A stretch of DNA of 64,000 bases, from the NCBI GenBank assembly GCA_937934745.1, contig CALGZC010000003.1:29852-93851 (forward strand). The letters run 5' to 3'. The position numbers and the translations under genes are program-made. This DNA comes from an uncultured Blastocatellia bacterium. GTDB taxonomy: Bacteria; Acidobacteriota; Blastocatellia; Chloracidobacteriales; Chloracidobacteriaceae. The notes below the pieces were generated by a model that ran no database searches, was not told the DNA's origin, and was given only the letters and a program-made list of their open reading frames with translations. Shown here piece by piece: positions 46,643 to 55,573 of this stretch. The stretch's first letter is position 1; each line of letters opens with the position of its first letter.

Positions 46643-48112
46643 ATGTCCGACCAAAGCTCACCTTTCGCGCCTCAAGAAATCATTCCAGAGGAAACCATTC
46701 CAATCGAACAACTTGCCTACCTGATGGATGAGCTGCCACCTGTGCTTCAGCCGCCGCCGATCCTGCCGAGTGTCGTCATTATCGGACGGCCCAACGTCGG
46801 CAAGTCCACCCTGTTCAACAAGCTCATCGGGCGGCGGCAAGCCATCGTGGGGGATGAGCCGGGTATTACCCGCGACCGGCACTATGGGATTGTTGAATGG
46901 TTGGGACGCAATTTCGAGCTGGTGGACACCGGTGGCATTGTCCCGGATGAAGACGCCGTAATGCCGGCCAACATTTTCAAGCAGGCTTCCTTTGCCATCG
47001 AAAAGGCAGCGCTGCTGCTGTGGGTGGTGGATGCCCGTGAAGGTATCACATCGCTTGATGAAGCCCTTGCCCGACACCTACACACGACCGGGAAGCCCGT
47101 CTTTGTCGTCGCCAACAAGGTTGAGTCGGACGCAGTGCGTGTAGCAGCAGGCGAGTTTTATCGCTTCGGCTTCGATGCTTTGTTCCCCGTCTCCGCAGAA
47201 CACGGTAACGGAACGGCCGAGCTGCTCGATGAAATCCTGGCATTGACCAATGCACCGATTGCTGCGCCGTCTCTACCGGAGCGGATTCGCGTGGCTGTTA
47301 TCGGACGGCCTAATGTCGGCAAATCGTCCGTGGTCAATGCCCTGCTGGGAGAAGAACGGGTGATTGTCAGTCCGATTGCCGGGACAACCCGCGATGCGAT
47401 TGACACCGACCTAGTTCACAATGGACGCCCTTTCACGCTCATTGACACGGCAGGGATTCGTCGGAAAGGACGGACTACGGCCATGGCCGAAAAGCTTTCC
47501 GTCATCATGGCGCGTAAGGCGCTCGGCCGTGCAGATGTCGCGGTTCTCCTTGTGGATGCCGTCGAAGGGCCGACGCACCTGGACGAAGTGATTGCCGGCT
47601 ACGCGCTGGAAAGTGGGGCCTCGATCCTTATTGCCCTCAACAAATGGGACCTGATTGCTAAAGATGCCGATACGGCCAAGCTCTACGAACGGCAATTGCG
47701 CGAGCGAATGAAGTTCCTCAACTACGCGCCGGTAGTCTTCATTTCGGCTCTGACAGGTCAACGTGTGACACGCCTCCTTGATCTGGCGGCGCGCGCCTAC
47801 GACGCACGCTACCGGCGCATCCCGACCGGTGAACTCAATCGCTTCTTCGCCGAGTATCTTGAAACGCCGCACGCCACACTCCCGACAAAAACGCCGGTGA
47901 AGGTCCACTATGTCACCCAGGCGCGCGGCGTTCCACCCACCTTTGTCTTGTTTACCAACTCGACTACGGCGCTGCACTTTTCTTACCTCCGCTACGTTGA
48001 AAACCGGCTGCGCGAAAACTTTGATTTTTTTGCGACACCGCTGCGGATTGTTTCCCGACCGCGTCCTACCCAAAAGGTGGGCCGGTCCAAAAAGGCTATC
48101 AAGTCGCTATGA
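46643..48112 (+). CDS. der: Ribosome biogenesis GTPase Der (EngA)
   Basis: 489 residues with two G domains in tandem: GRPNVGKSTL near residue 48 and GRPNVGKSSV near 216. Each has its switch DTGG/DTAG (LVDTGGIVPDED and LIDTAGIRRKGR) and its NKxD (VVANKVE is shortened, and ALNKWDL is standard). The C-terminal KH-like domain (APVVFISALTG, TPVKVHYVTQARGVPPTFVLF) is present. Der acts in assembly of the 50S subunit. About 40 N-terminal residues precede the first G domain. The stop overlaps the queG start (ATGA). Confidence 0.97.
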   Translation: MSDQSSPFAPQEIIPEETIPIEQLAYLMDELPPVLQPPPILPSVVIIGRPNVGKSTLFNKLIGRRQAIVGDEPGITRDRHYGIVEWLGRNFELVDTGGIVPDEDAVMPANIFKQASFAIEKAALLLWVVDAREGITSLDEALARHLHTTGKPVFVVANKVESDAVRVAAGEFYRFGFDALFPVSAEHGNGTAELLDEILALTNAPIAAPSLPERIRVAVIGRPNVGKSSVVNALLGEERVIVSPIAGTTRDAIDTDLVHNGRPFTLIDTAGIRRKGRTTAMAEKLSVIMARKALGRADVAVLLVDAVEGPTHLDEVIAGYALESGASILIALNKWDLIAKDADTAKLYERQLRERMKFLNYAPVVFISALTGQRVTRLLDLAARAYDARYRRIPTGELNRFFAEYLETPHATLPTKTPVKVHYVTQARGVPPTFVLFTNSTTALHFSYLRYVENRLRENFDFFATPLRIVSRPRPTQKVGRSKKAIKSL

Positions 48113-49146
48113 CACCACGTTCCACCTTACCGAATGGCGTTGCCCTGTTCACCAAGCGTCTCAAAGCACAGGCGCTGGCGTTGGGGTTTTCAAAGGTGGG
48201 CGTCGCCCGCGCCGAACGGCTCACAACAGAGGAACAGCATTTGCTCAACTGGCTGGCGCGCGGCTACCACGCAACAATGGGGTGGATGGCGCGGACGGCA
48301 GAAAAGCGCACACACCCAGAACAGCTTCTGCCCGGTGCTAAGTCAGTAGTGGCCGTGGCGCTCAACTACGATACGCCGCCACGTCACACAGACACACCCG
48401 GCGTCGCCAAAATTTCACGCTATGCCTGGGGCGACGACTACCATGCCGTTCTGACGGAGAAGCTCACTGCCCTGCTTGATTGGGTCCGCGCCGAGCGCCC
48501 TGAAGCCCACGGCTATCTTGCGGTGGATGCACAGCCGGCAATGGACAAAGCCTGGGCCGTTCGCGCCGGTCTGGGCTGGCTGGGCAAACACGGCAACGTC
48601 ATCACGCGCGAGTTCGGCTCCTGGGTGTTTCTAGGGGAGTTGTTCCTCGACATCGAGCTTGAGCCGGAAACCGAGCTGGTCCCCGACCACTGCGGCGTTT
48701 GTACGGCCTGCCTCGAAGCCTGCCCGACCAAAGCGATTGTCGCGCCCTACGTCGTGGACGCCCGGCGGTGCATCTCGTTTGCCACGATTGAATCCAAAAG
48801 CGAGACCCCGGAGATGGACACCCACGGGTGGGTTTTCGGCTGCGATGTGTGTCAGGACGTGTGCCCCTGGTCACGGTTTCGCCAGCCGACCACAGAGCCG
48901 CGCTTTGCGCCCCGCGCGGGGATGGTCGCCCCGACCTTTGAAGAACTCGCTGCCCTGACGCCAGAAGACTTCAAGCGCCGCTTCGCCGGCACACCGGTGG
49001 TACGCGCCAAGTATCGCGGCTTGAAACGCAACATTGCGGCGGCGCAGGGGGGCGTGGTGAGCGGTGGCGCAGGGCCGTCGGGTCCAGACGCCAGCTCCCG
49101 GCCGCCCGGCTCACGGGAGCAACGCCGCGTCAAAGCCGTCCAGTGA
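48109..49146 (+). CDS. queG: Epoxyqueuosine reductase
   Basis: 345 residues, translationally coupled to der. It converts epoxyqueuosine in tRNA to queuosine with cobalamin and two [4Fe-4S] clusters. Motifs are GFSKVGVARAERL, MGWMARTAEKRTHPEQLL, VVAVALNYDT, RYAWGDDYHAVL, GWLGKHGNVITREFGSW, and the ferredoxin sites CGVCTACLEACP and GCDVCQDVCPWSR. The last 35 residues are Pro/Gly/Ser-rich and differ from the family. The 3' end overlaps the convergent TPR gene by 36 bases. Confidence 0.96.
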   Translation: MTPRSTLPNGVALFTKRLKAQALALGFSKVGVARAERLTTEEQHLLNWLARGYHATMGWMARTAEKRTHPEQLLPGAKSVVAVALNYDTPPRHTDTPGVAKISRYAWGDDYHAVLTEKLTALLDWVRAERPEAHGYLAVDAQPAMDKAWAVRAGLGWLGKHGNVITREFGSWVFLGELFLDIELEPETELVPDHCGVCTACLEACPTKAIVAPYVVDARRCISFATIESKSETPEMDTHGWVFGCDVCQDVCPWSRFRQPTTEPRFAPRAGMVAPTFEELAALTPEDFKRRFAGTPVVRAKYRGLKRNIAAAQGGVVSGGAGPSGPDASSRPPGSREQRRVKAVQ

Positions 49147-51120
49147 GCCGTGAAGGCGGCGGTAAACGGCTTCCAGCTTGGCGCGGCGGTCGGCAGCCGT
49201 CGGGGCCTTGGCATCATAGCCGAGCTTATAGGCTTCAAACGCATCAGCATCCTGCTTGGCTGCCTCAAGGACAATGCCGAGTCGCCAGGCAGCTTCACGG
49301 CGTGACGGTGCCGTTGGGTACGCTTTCACGGCTTCCCGCAGGCGGACTGTGGCGGCAGCCAGCTCGCCCTGTTTGTACAGCACCCACCCCAGCGTCATTT
49401 GGGCGCGGACGTAAAATTCCGCCAGCCGATCTTCTGCGCTCAGGCCGTCTAGGCCGTCGCCGGCGCTGTGGGCAGCATCGCCCGTAGCATCAATTGCCTG
49501 GCGCGCAAAGCGTTCGGCCATACCCAACTCATCTACATCGGCCAGCATGTTGGCCGCCTGGAGTAACCGCCATCCCCGCGCCCGGTCTTTGCCGGCCACG
49601 AAGGCTCTGGCGGCGGCTTCGAGTGGCGATTCCGTCAGTCCAAACTCGGGGCCTTTGCCCTTGGTGCGGGCTTGTTCAACCAACAGGGCAAAGCGCACGT
49701 ATCGCTCAACGGCCTGCAGCTCAGCTTGGCTCAGGAGAGGTGGCGCAACCAACAGGGATGCCTGTCGTTCGAGGCTGAGCAGATGGTCCAGGTTTGAGCT
49801 GCGAACCGATAAGGCGCCCCCTAACACGGCCTCGAACTCACCGTCTGGTGTGATCTTGAGGAAGGTCTCAAACGGCTCAAGAGCTTGCGCATAAGCATTA
49901 GCCAGGATCAATGTTGCTCCCAGTTCAAACCGCAGTGTGGCGAACTGTGCCGTTTGTAGCGCTTCACTGAGGACATTTTCTGCTTCCGCTAAGTCGCCGG
50001 CCTGGCGCAGGAGGTGCGCCTCGACAATTCGCAGCCAAGGATAGTTCGGCTGTAACCGCTTGGCTTGCGTCCCGGCGGCAATAGCAGCCGCGAGATTACC
50101 GTTCACTGCGTGGATGTAGGCAATCTGCGTCAGGAATCGCACATCACGCGGATTGATGGTGAGCATGCGGGCCATCGGAGCGACGGCCTCACGCTCCCGC
50201 CCTTGCCCCAGATAGCACATCGCCAATCCACCCCAGGCCGTAGGATGTTCCGGGTCAATCTCAAGCTGGCGGTGGTAGTTAGCTTCGGCCTGTTCGTAAT
50301 CCCCGGCAGCGCGTTGCAGGTCGGCCAACGCCGCCCAGGCCACCCGACTTTTGGGATCCAGCTCGGTAGCTTTGCGGAAAGCAGCCGCAGCATCTTCAAG
50401 CCGCAACCCGATCTGATAGGCCACGCCGAGTCCGTGGTACAAACTCGCAGAGGTAGCGTCGAGTTCAATGGCGCGCTTGAAAGCCGCCTCAGCGTCGGTT
50501 GGGGCCTCTAAACTCACGTAGAATAATCCAACCTGTTCCAACGCGGCGGCGTTGTCCCAAGCATGCGTCTGGAACTCGCGCATCAGTAAGACGGCTTCCT
50601 TACGCCATCCCTGCGTCGCCAACAGCAAGGGCATCGGCAAAATCAACGACCGAAACGCGCGCGCAGCCTCAGCTTCCGGCAGCAGTTTGACGGCTTGCCG
50701 AAAGATGTCCTGGGCGCCGGCGACATCACCGGCCCGCAGACGCTGTTCACCGAGCTGTGACTGAACGCGCACCAACGCCTGGCGGGTCGCTGCTTGCAGC
50801 GGCGATGCCGGATAGGTTCTGAGGAACTGCTGAAGCTGTGTGAGGCGCTCATCGAGCGTGGCGGCAGACAAAGCGGCATCGAGGTCGGCTTGTTCGCGCA
50901 GCAACTCGGCTGTTGTTGTCGGGGCTGCCAGCACCACGAGGGATACCGGCGGGGGGTCGGCCGTCGCCGACGGCTTCGGGCGCGTGTCACCCGCAGACCC
51001 GCCAGATTGTGTCGGCACAAACTGCGCCGAACCAACTGCGGAAAAACTCAGCATGGTGACGAAAGTCAGGGAGCGCCGCACGATGGCACGCACGACATCG
51101 GTTGTCATTGATGATGCCAT
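49111..51120 (-). CDS. Secreted TPR repeat protein
   Basis: 669 residues. An N-terminal signal (SLTFVTMLSFSAVGSAQF) is followed by a short Pro/Ser linker and roughly ten tetratricopeptide repeats from about residue 60 to 400 and again near the C-terminus (for example ASLYHGLGVAYQIGLRLEDA and VAWAALADLQRAAGDYEQA). It is presumably periplasmic or outer-membrane attached and binds other proteins. The start at 51120 lies three bases after the ABC permease stop, so they are cotranscribed. ATG 51108 is an alternative start. Confidence 0.82.
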   Translation of the reverse strand: MASSMTTDVVRAIVRRSLTFVTMLSFSAVGSAQFVPTQSGGSAGDTRPKPSATADPPPVSLVVLAAPTTTAELLREQADLDAALSAATLDERLTQLQQFLRTYPASPLQAATRQALVRVQSQLGEQRLRAGDVAGAQDIFRQAVKLLPEAEAARAFRSLILPMPLLLATQGWRKEAVLLMREFQTHAWDNAAALEQVGLFYVSLEAPTDAEAAFKRAIELDATSASLYHGLGVAYQIGLRLEDAAAAFRKATELDPKSRVAWAALADLQRAAGDYEQAEANYHRQLEIDPEHPTAWGGLAMCYLGQGREREAVAPMARMLTINPRDVRFLTQIAYIHAVNGNLAAAIAAGTQAKRLQPNYPWLRIVEAHLLRQAGDLAEAENVLSEALQTAQFATLRFELGATLILANAYAQALEPFETFLKITPDGEFEAVLGGALSVRSSNLDHLLSLERQASLLVAPPLLSQAELQAVERYVRFALLVEQARTKGKGPEFGLTESPLEAAARAFVAGKDRARGWRLLQAANMLADVDELGMAERFARQAIDATGDAAHSAGDGLDGLSAEDRLAEFYVRAQMTLGWVLYKQGELAAATVRLREAVKAYPTAPSRREAAWRLGIVLEAAKQDADAFEAYKLGYDAKAPTAADRRAKLEAVYRRLHGSLDGFDAALLP

Positions 51121-51123
51121 AGT

Positions 51124-52185
51124 TCAGACTTCAGATTTGGTGAGTTTGGCGAAAGCGTTGCGTACCGGATACTCGCAGGCGACACACAAGATGATGATCG
51201 CTTGCAAAACGATGGTCAGGTCCTTTGAGACGTGTTCAGTGAAGATGCCGATAAACAGCTGTGACCGAATCAGCGCCCCAAACAGCACGGCCGCCAGCAC
51301 AATGCCAACCGGGTGGTTACGCCCTAACAGCGCCACGGCAATGCCCGTAAAACCGTAGCCCGGCGAGAAGCCGTCATAATAGCGGTGGCGGTAGCCCAAG
51401 ACCTCACTTGTCGCCACTAAGCCGGCCAGGGCGCCGCTGAGGACCATCGCCAGAACGATGTTGCGCGCAACATTGATGCCTGCGTACTCCGCCGCCGTCG
51501 GGCTGCTCCCAACAGCACGCAGTTCATAGCCCCATTTCGTTTTCCAGAGAAAGATATAGACGGCGACACAAGCCAGCACAGCAATCCCAAACGCCAAGCT
51601 CAGGGGAATACGTTCAGGAATGGCCGGCACGAGACTGTGCATCCGCGCCAGATGGGCGGCCGGGGCAATTTCATAGGTTTGGAGAATCGGATCGCCCGGC
51701 TCACGGTAGTGGTACTGCACAAGATAACTCACCAATCCGGCGGCGATGAAGTTCATCATAATGGTATTGATGACTTCGTGGGCACCAAAGCGGGACTTGA
51801 GAAGACCCGGTATGGCCGCCCACAACGCGCCGGCAAGCATTGCGCCGACGATACAGGCTAAAACGAGCACCGGTGACGGTAAATTGGTCAGCGTGAAGCC
51901 AATCCAAGCGGCAGCAAAGGCCCCGACGGTGAGCTGGCCTTCTGCGCCGATATTGAGGAGTCCACAGCGAAAGGCAACCGACACGGCCAGTCCCGTGAAG
52001 ATCAACGGCGTCGCATAGAACAACGTGTAACCGATACCATCCAGTGATCCAAAGGCACTGGAAAAAAACAGTTCATAGACGGCCAGTGGGTTGTCACCCA
52101 CAACCCACACAATGCCGCCCCCCAAGACAAAAGCGAACGCCACGGCCAATGCCGGGAAAAGCATATCAAGCAAGAACTTCTTCAT
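51124..52185 (-). CDS. ABC transporter permease (nucleoside/simple-sugar type)
   Basis: 353 residues from ATG 52185 with GGAAG six bases upstream; the longer frame to 52224 is unlikely. About nine transmembrane helices and the characteristic cytoplasmic loop SPTAAEYAGINV, with GLLNIGAEGQLTVGAF and YGFTGIAVALLGRNHPVGI. This is the BmpC/NupP-YufP family of nucleoside or sugar uptake systems. Its usual second permease, ATPase and lipoprotein partners are not next to it. It is followed by the secreted TPR protein. Confidence 0.9.
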   Translation of the reverse strand: MKKFLLDMLFPALAVAFAFVLGGGIVWVVGDNPLAVYELFFSSAFGSLDGIGYTLFYATPLIFTGLAVSVAFRCGLLNIGAEGQLTVGAFAAAWIGFTLTNLPSPVLVLACIVGAMLAGALWAAIPGLLKSRFGAHEVINTIMMNFIAAGLVSYLVQYHYREPGDPILQTYEIAPAAHLARMHSLVPAIPERIPLSLAFGIAVLACVAVYIFLWKTKWGYELRAVGSSPTAAEYAGINVARNIVLAMVLSGALAGLVATSEVLGYRHRYYDGFSPGYGFTGIAVALLGRNHPVGIVLAAVLFGALIRSQLFIGIFTEHVSKDLTIVLQAIIILCVACEYPVRNAFAKLTKSEV

Positions 52186-52292
52186 AGGCGCTTCCAAACC
52201 GTCGGCAACACGATGCGCCACCATACCACCAAATGCGTGTGGTTGATGCCCGGCCGGTTGATTTTTGGATGCAAAGTGGACATCGGCGCGTT

Positions 52293-52322
52293 AAAGTTTT
52301 GTTTCGCGAAAGTTTTGTTTCG
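52293..52322. repeat. Perfect 14-bp direct duplication, period 16
   Basis: AAAGTTTTGTTTCG occurs at 52293-52306 and 52309-52322, in the divergent gap between the ABC permease and the DUF445 protein. Confidence 0.93.
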
Positions 52323-52365
52323 TTTTGGCACTCGTCTGAACCTCACGGTCCAAGAACCCACGGCT

Positions 52366-53220
52366 ATGAACTTTCTGCGGCTGCTTGCTGATTGTAGCCC
52401 ACTGCTCGTCGCGACGGCGCACGGTTATGGAGCTGCTTGGTTGGCAGTCAAGATGCTTTTTCGCCCGCTCAAGCCGGTTTATGTCCTCGGCTGGAAGCTG
52501 CCTTTTACACCGGGCTTGTTGCCGGCGGAGCGCGACCGCTTTGTGGATGCGCTCGCGGGCGTGATTGCCGAAAAACTGCTGACCGCCGACATCCTTGCCG
52601 CAGCATTCCAAGAGCTACACCTCGATGCAGACGTCGAACGGTTAGCCCGTTCCCGCTACGCCGAGCGGTCGCAAGCCGACACCCTCTTGCCAATTGTGGC
52701 CGGCCGGGTTACGGAGATGCTGGCGACGCTCAAGCACTCCTCAGAAGCGAAATGGCGGATTGCCCACGAGTTACGGGTCGTCATCGTCCGCCGGTTGGAA
52801 CGCGACTACCACCCGGCGGTCCGCCAAACTGCGGCTTTTCTCGTCGGCGATGCTTTGGTTTACCGCATTGTGGACCGCGCCATCAATGAGTTAGCCGACC
52901 AACTGTCTGAAAGTATGGCTATCCGAGAAGTTGTGGACGAGGCGCTGCGGCGGTTGCCGGAGGCAATTTTTTCCAGCGAGCGCCCGTTGCAGAAACGCAT
53001 CGCCCAGGATTTAGTACGCCATTTGAGCGAGCGGCTCGACATCAAAGGCATTATCAAGCGTCGTTTTGAAACCTTCTCCAACGAGATCTTTGAAAGCCTC
53101 GTTTACGAGACCGCCGGCCGCGAACTACGGGGCATTATGGTCTTTGGAACGTACGTCGGGTTTGCCGTCGGCATGCTGCAAACAAGCATCAACTTGTGGC
53201 GTACGTTCACCGGGCCGTAA
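52366..53220 (+). CDS. DUF445 family membrane protein
   Basis: 284 residues from ATG 52366; the frame opens at 52213 but the extra part is poor. An N-terminal membrane segment (ATAHGYGAAWLAVKMLFRPLKP, split across one helix) with the typical GWKLPFTPGLLPAERDRFVDALAGVIAEKLLT, and a C-terminal helix MVFGTYVGFAVGMLQT, are the DUF445/YheB hallmark. Between them is a long helical soluble domain. The molecular role is unknown. It is followed by a tRNA gene on the opposite strand. Confidence 0.85.
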   Translation: MNFLRLLADCSPLLVATAHGYGAAWLAVKMLFRPLKPVYVLGWKLPFTPGLLPAERDRFVDALAGVIAEKLLTADILAAAFQELHLDADVERLARSRYAERSQADTLLPIVAGRVTEMLATLKHSSEAKWRIAHELRVVIVRRLERDYHPAVRQTAAFLVGDALVYRIVDRAINELADQLSESMAIREVVDEALRRLPEAIFSSERPLQKRIAQDLVRHLSERLDIKGIIKRRFETFSNEIFESLVYETAGRELRGIMVFGTYVGFAVGMLQTSINLWRTFTGP

Positions 53221-53246
53221 AGCGCACAGTCACCGGCGGGGCGCTT
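53220..53246 (+). terminator. Possible terminator after the DUF445 gene
   Basis: AAGCGC (53220-53225) pairs with GCGCTT (53241-53246) around a 15-base loop and is followed by GTACTTTCC. Weak U tract. Confidence 0.3.
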
Positions 53247-53295
53247 GTACTTTCCTCCCGGTCAGGCTTGCACCGCTTTGGCTCGGCCGGGGGCA

Positions 53296-53369
53296 TGCGC
53301 CCGGAGAGGCTCGAACTCCCAACCCTCAGATCCGAAGTCTGATGCTCTATCCAATTGAGCTACGGGCGC
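53296..53369 (-). tRNA. tRNA-Arg (anticodon TCG)
   Basis: On the minus strand a full cloverleaf folds: acceptor GCGCCCG/CGGGCGC with discriminator A, D-arm GCTC...GAGC, anticodon stem TCAGA/TCTGA with loop CTTCGGA (anticodon TCG, reads CGA), variable GGGTT, T-arm with TTCGAGC. CCA is not encoded. Confidence 0.95.
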
Positions 53370-53412
53370 ATCGTAGGCTGCGAGTTTCGTATAACCGGCC
53401 GCAGGCGGCTTT

Positions 53413-54132
53413 TCAAGCGGTCGCCGTCGTCGCGGCCGCGGCAGGTGCCGCCTCGGTTGGCGCCCGCAGCGCCCGGCGCAATCCCAGTACCAGGACAAGG
53501 TTGGCAACCGTCATCGTCCCCTCGGCCAGGCCGTGCAGCCAATCTACGTGGGTTAGCGACGGCGCGCGATAGACCGTTCGCGCCACAATACTCAACGCAA
53601 TCGTGACCGCGACGAACAGGATCAGCAATCCGTAACCGACAATCGTTTGCGCATTGAATGCCTCGCGATCCCAGCGGCGGTTGATGGCCAAAAACGCGAC
53701 GAAACAGACATAGGCCAGCCCGGCCGACTGAATCATGGCGCCGCGCGTCCCACCATATGGAAGCCACGCCCGTGCCAGCAGAAAACCGCCAACCGTTAGC
53801 GTGGCGACCGCTGTGGCGGCAAAGACAAAGCGCGGACAGCGCCGTACCCACTCGCGCAAATGCAGTGCCGCAACTGCCAACCCCACGCTGCCCACGAGCG
53901 TCAGCAGCTCATGGGTTTGCGGAATCCACATCAAATCCGTCGCGTCATTTGTGGCATGCCAGGCCAGGACACACAACCCTGCCCCCCAATGGGGCAGCAT
54001 GGCGACGGACAACCGTTGCACATCGGTCCGCCCTAGCACCGCACCAAGTCGCCAAACCAAGATGATAGCCAGCGTCCACTCGGTGACACTGGCAATGTGA
54101 ATGGCCCAGACCGGGGGCGACAACAAGCTCAT
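53413..54132 (-). CDS. DUF2499 (Ycf49-like)-DUF3593 fusion membrane protein
   Basis: 239 residues; ATG 54132 has GGAAGG upstream. The first half has IHIASVTEWTLAIILVWRLG and LSVAMLPHWGAGLCVLAWH, which I recognise as DUF2499 (Ycf49-like). The second half has LILFVAVTIALSIVARTVY and VDWLHGLAEGTMTVANLVLV, which match DUF3593. Both are, from memory, small membrane families of cyanobacteria and plastid lineages. In total about seven transmembrane helices and an Ala/Thr tail. No catalytic residues are known. It is next to a tRNA and divergent from an ABC ATPase. Assignment by recalled sequence only. Confidence 0.75.
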   Translation of the reverse strand: MSLLSPPVWAIHIASVTEWTLAIILVWRLGAVLGRTDVQRLSVAMLPHWGAGLCVLAWHATNDATDLMWIPQTHELLTLVGSVGLAVAALHLREWVRRCPRFVFAATAVATLTVGGFLLARAWLPYGGTRGAMIQSAGLAYVCFVAFLAINRRWDREAFNAQTIVGYGLLILFVAVTIALSIVARTVYRAPSLTHVDWLHGLAEGTMTVANLVLVLGLRRALRAPTEAAPAAAATTATA

Positions 54133-54197
54133 ACGTCACCTTCCAGATTCGAAATGGCGGTTGAATCAACCGCTTGCTTTCACCATACTGCGCGCGC

Positions 54198-54221
54198 CGA
54201 GCATAAAGTCGAGCATAAAGT
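54198..54221. repeat. Perfect 12-bp tandem duplication
   Basis: CGAGCATAAAGT occurs at 54198-54209 and again, without a gap, at 54210-54221, between the divergent DUF2499-DUF3593 and ABC ATPase genes. Confidence 0.95.
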
Positions 54222-54250
54222 ATTGAAATCCCGGACAGCTGGGCTTGACC

Positions 54251-55189
54251 ATGCAACCTGTCATTGAAATCGAGCGGCTCTCGATGGAGTACGTCACTGG
54301 CTTCTGGCGCAACAAGCGCGTCCGCTCGCTGGAAGACGTCAGCTTGGAAGTCTATCCCGGCGAAGTCTTTGGCTTTCTCGGCCACAATGGGGCCGGAAAG
54401 ACGACAACGCTGAAGATTCTCATGCGGATTGTCTATCCGACCGGCGGAAGGGCCCGGATTTTAGGCTGTTCCCTTGATGACATCGCCATGCGCCGGCGGA
54501 TCGGCTACCTACCGGAAACGCCGTACTTCTATGACTACTTGACCGGCTACGAGTTGCTGGATTACTTCGGCCGCCTGTGCGGCCTAGATGCTACCCAACG
54601 GGCGCAACGCATTCGGGATATGCTCGCGCTGGTCGGCATGCAGCATGCCGCTCACCGCCCGCTGCGCAAGTATTCCAAGGGCATGCTCCAGCGCATCGGC
54701 ATCGCGCAGGCCATTCTGCACGATCCCGAAGTCGTCTTTCTGGACGAGCCGATGACGGGCCTGGACCCTATCGGGCGGCGCGAAGTGCGGGACATCATTG
54801 CCGGATTGCGCGATCGTGGCAAAACGGTGTTTTTTTCAACGCACATTCTCTCAGATGTGGAAGCGCTCTGCGACCGCGTCGCCATCCTCAAACAAGGACG
54901 GCGGGTGGCCTATGGCACGCTGGCGGAACTCCAGGCCGGGCGGTCGGCGACGCTCGAGCTGGTCGCGACCGAGACGACGCCCGAAACCATCCAGGCGCTG
55001 GAAAAGCACGCCGCCCGGGTGCGCAAGACGGCCGCCGGCGTCCATTGCGAACTCAAGTCGGCGGAGGATGTCGGCGAGGCGATTGCCGAGTTGCGCCGAC
55101 ACGGAGGACGGTTGGTGTCCGTTACGCCGGTCAGGTCAGCACTGGAAGAGTTTTTCGTCCGCGATGGTAGTGCCGGAGAAATCGCTTGA
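54251..55189 (+). CDS. ABC transporter ATP-binding protein (CcmA/NatA-like exporter type)
   Basis: 312 residues from ATG 54251 (TTG 54245 precedes it). Walker [31 protein letters not shown], signature [16 protein letters not shown], Walker [14 protein letters not shown] and SDVEALCD after the H-loop, then an accessory C-terminal domain of about 90 residues as in exporter ATPases such as GldA or NatA. The usual membrane partner is not adjacent; the next gene, 384 bases away, is an alcohol dehydrogenase. Confidence 0.92.
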   Translation: MQPVIEIERLSMEYVTGFWRNKRVRSLEDVSLEVYPGEVFGFLGHNGAGKTTTLKILMRIVYPTGGRARILGCSLDDIAMRRRIGYLPETPYFYDYLTGYELLDYFGRLCGLDATQRAQRIRDMLALVGMQHAAHRPLRKYSKGMLQRIGIAQAILHDPEVVFLDEPMTGLDPIGRREVRDIIAGLRDRGKTVFFSTHILSDVEALCDRVAILKQGRRVAYGTLAELQAGRSATLELVATETTPETIQALEKHAARVRKTAAGVHCELKSAEDVGEAIAELRRHGGRLVSVTPVRSALEEFFVRDGSAGEIA

Positions 55190-55573
55190 CCGGCAAACAA
55201 CCGCAAACAACACCTGCTGTGCTGCCCGTCTCAAACAGGACGGCGGCGCGAAAGCACGCCTCCGGCTTTCTCGGCAATGCCGTGTGCGCTCGAACAACTC
55301 CCCTCAACCGTACCGCAGTTGCACCGGCCGATACACTGCCACTCCCCACGACGGTGGAGCCAGGTCAAAGAATGCCTTGAAAAAGGATTCAAAAATAGGT
55401 CTTGACCGTCCGTCATAGCCATCCTACTCTCTGTGAGAGATCGTACAAAGCTCTCCTGCCCTACCACACATACACATCTGATGCGCACCTGTCGGCTGCT
55501 GGGGCTTTGTTCCCGAGGCTGATACCTCCCCCTGCGCGTTCAGAGCAATCTTCTCAAAAAGGGAGACTGGTCA
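55190..55573. other. Intergenic region before adhP
   Basis: 384 bases with no gene. TTGACC (55402-55407) with TACTCT 17 bases later (55425-55430) is a weak promoter candidate; the ribosome-binding site of adhP is at 55561-55565. Confidence 0.45.
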
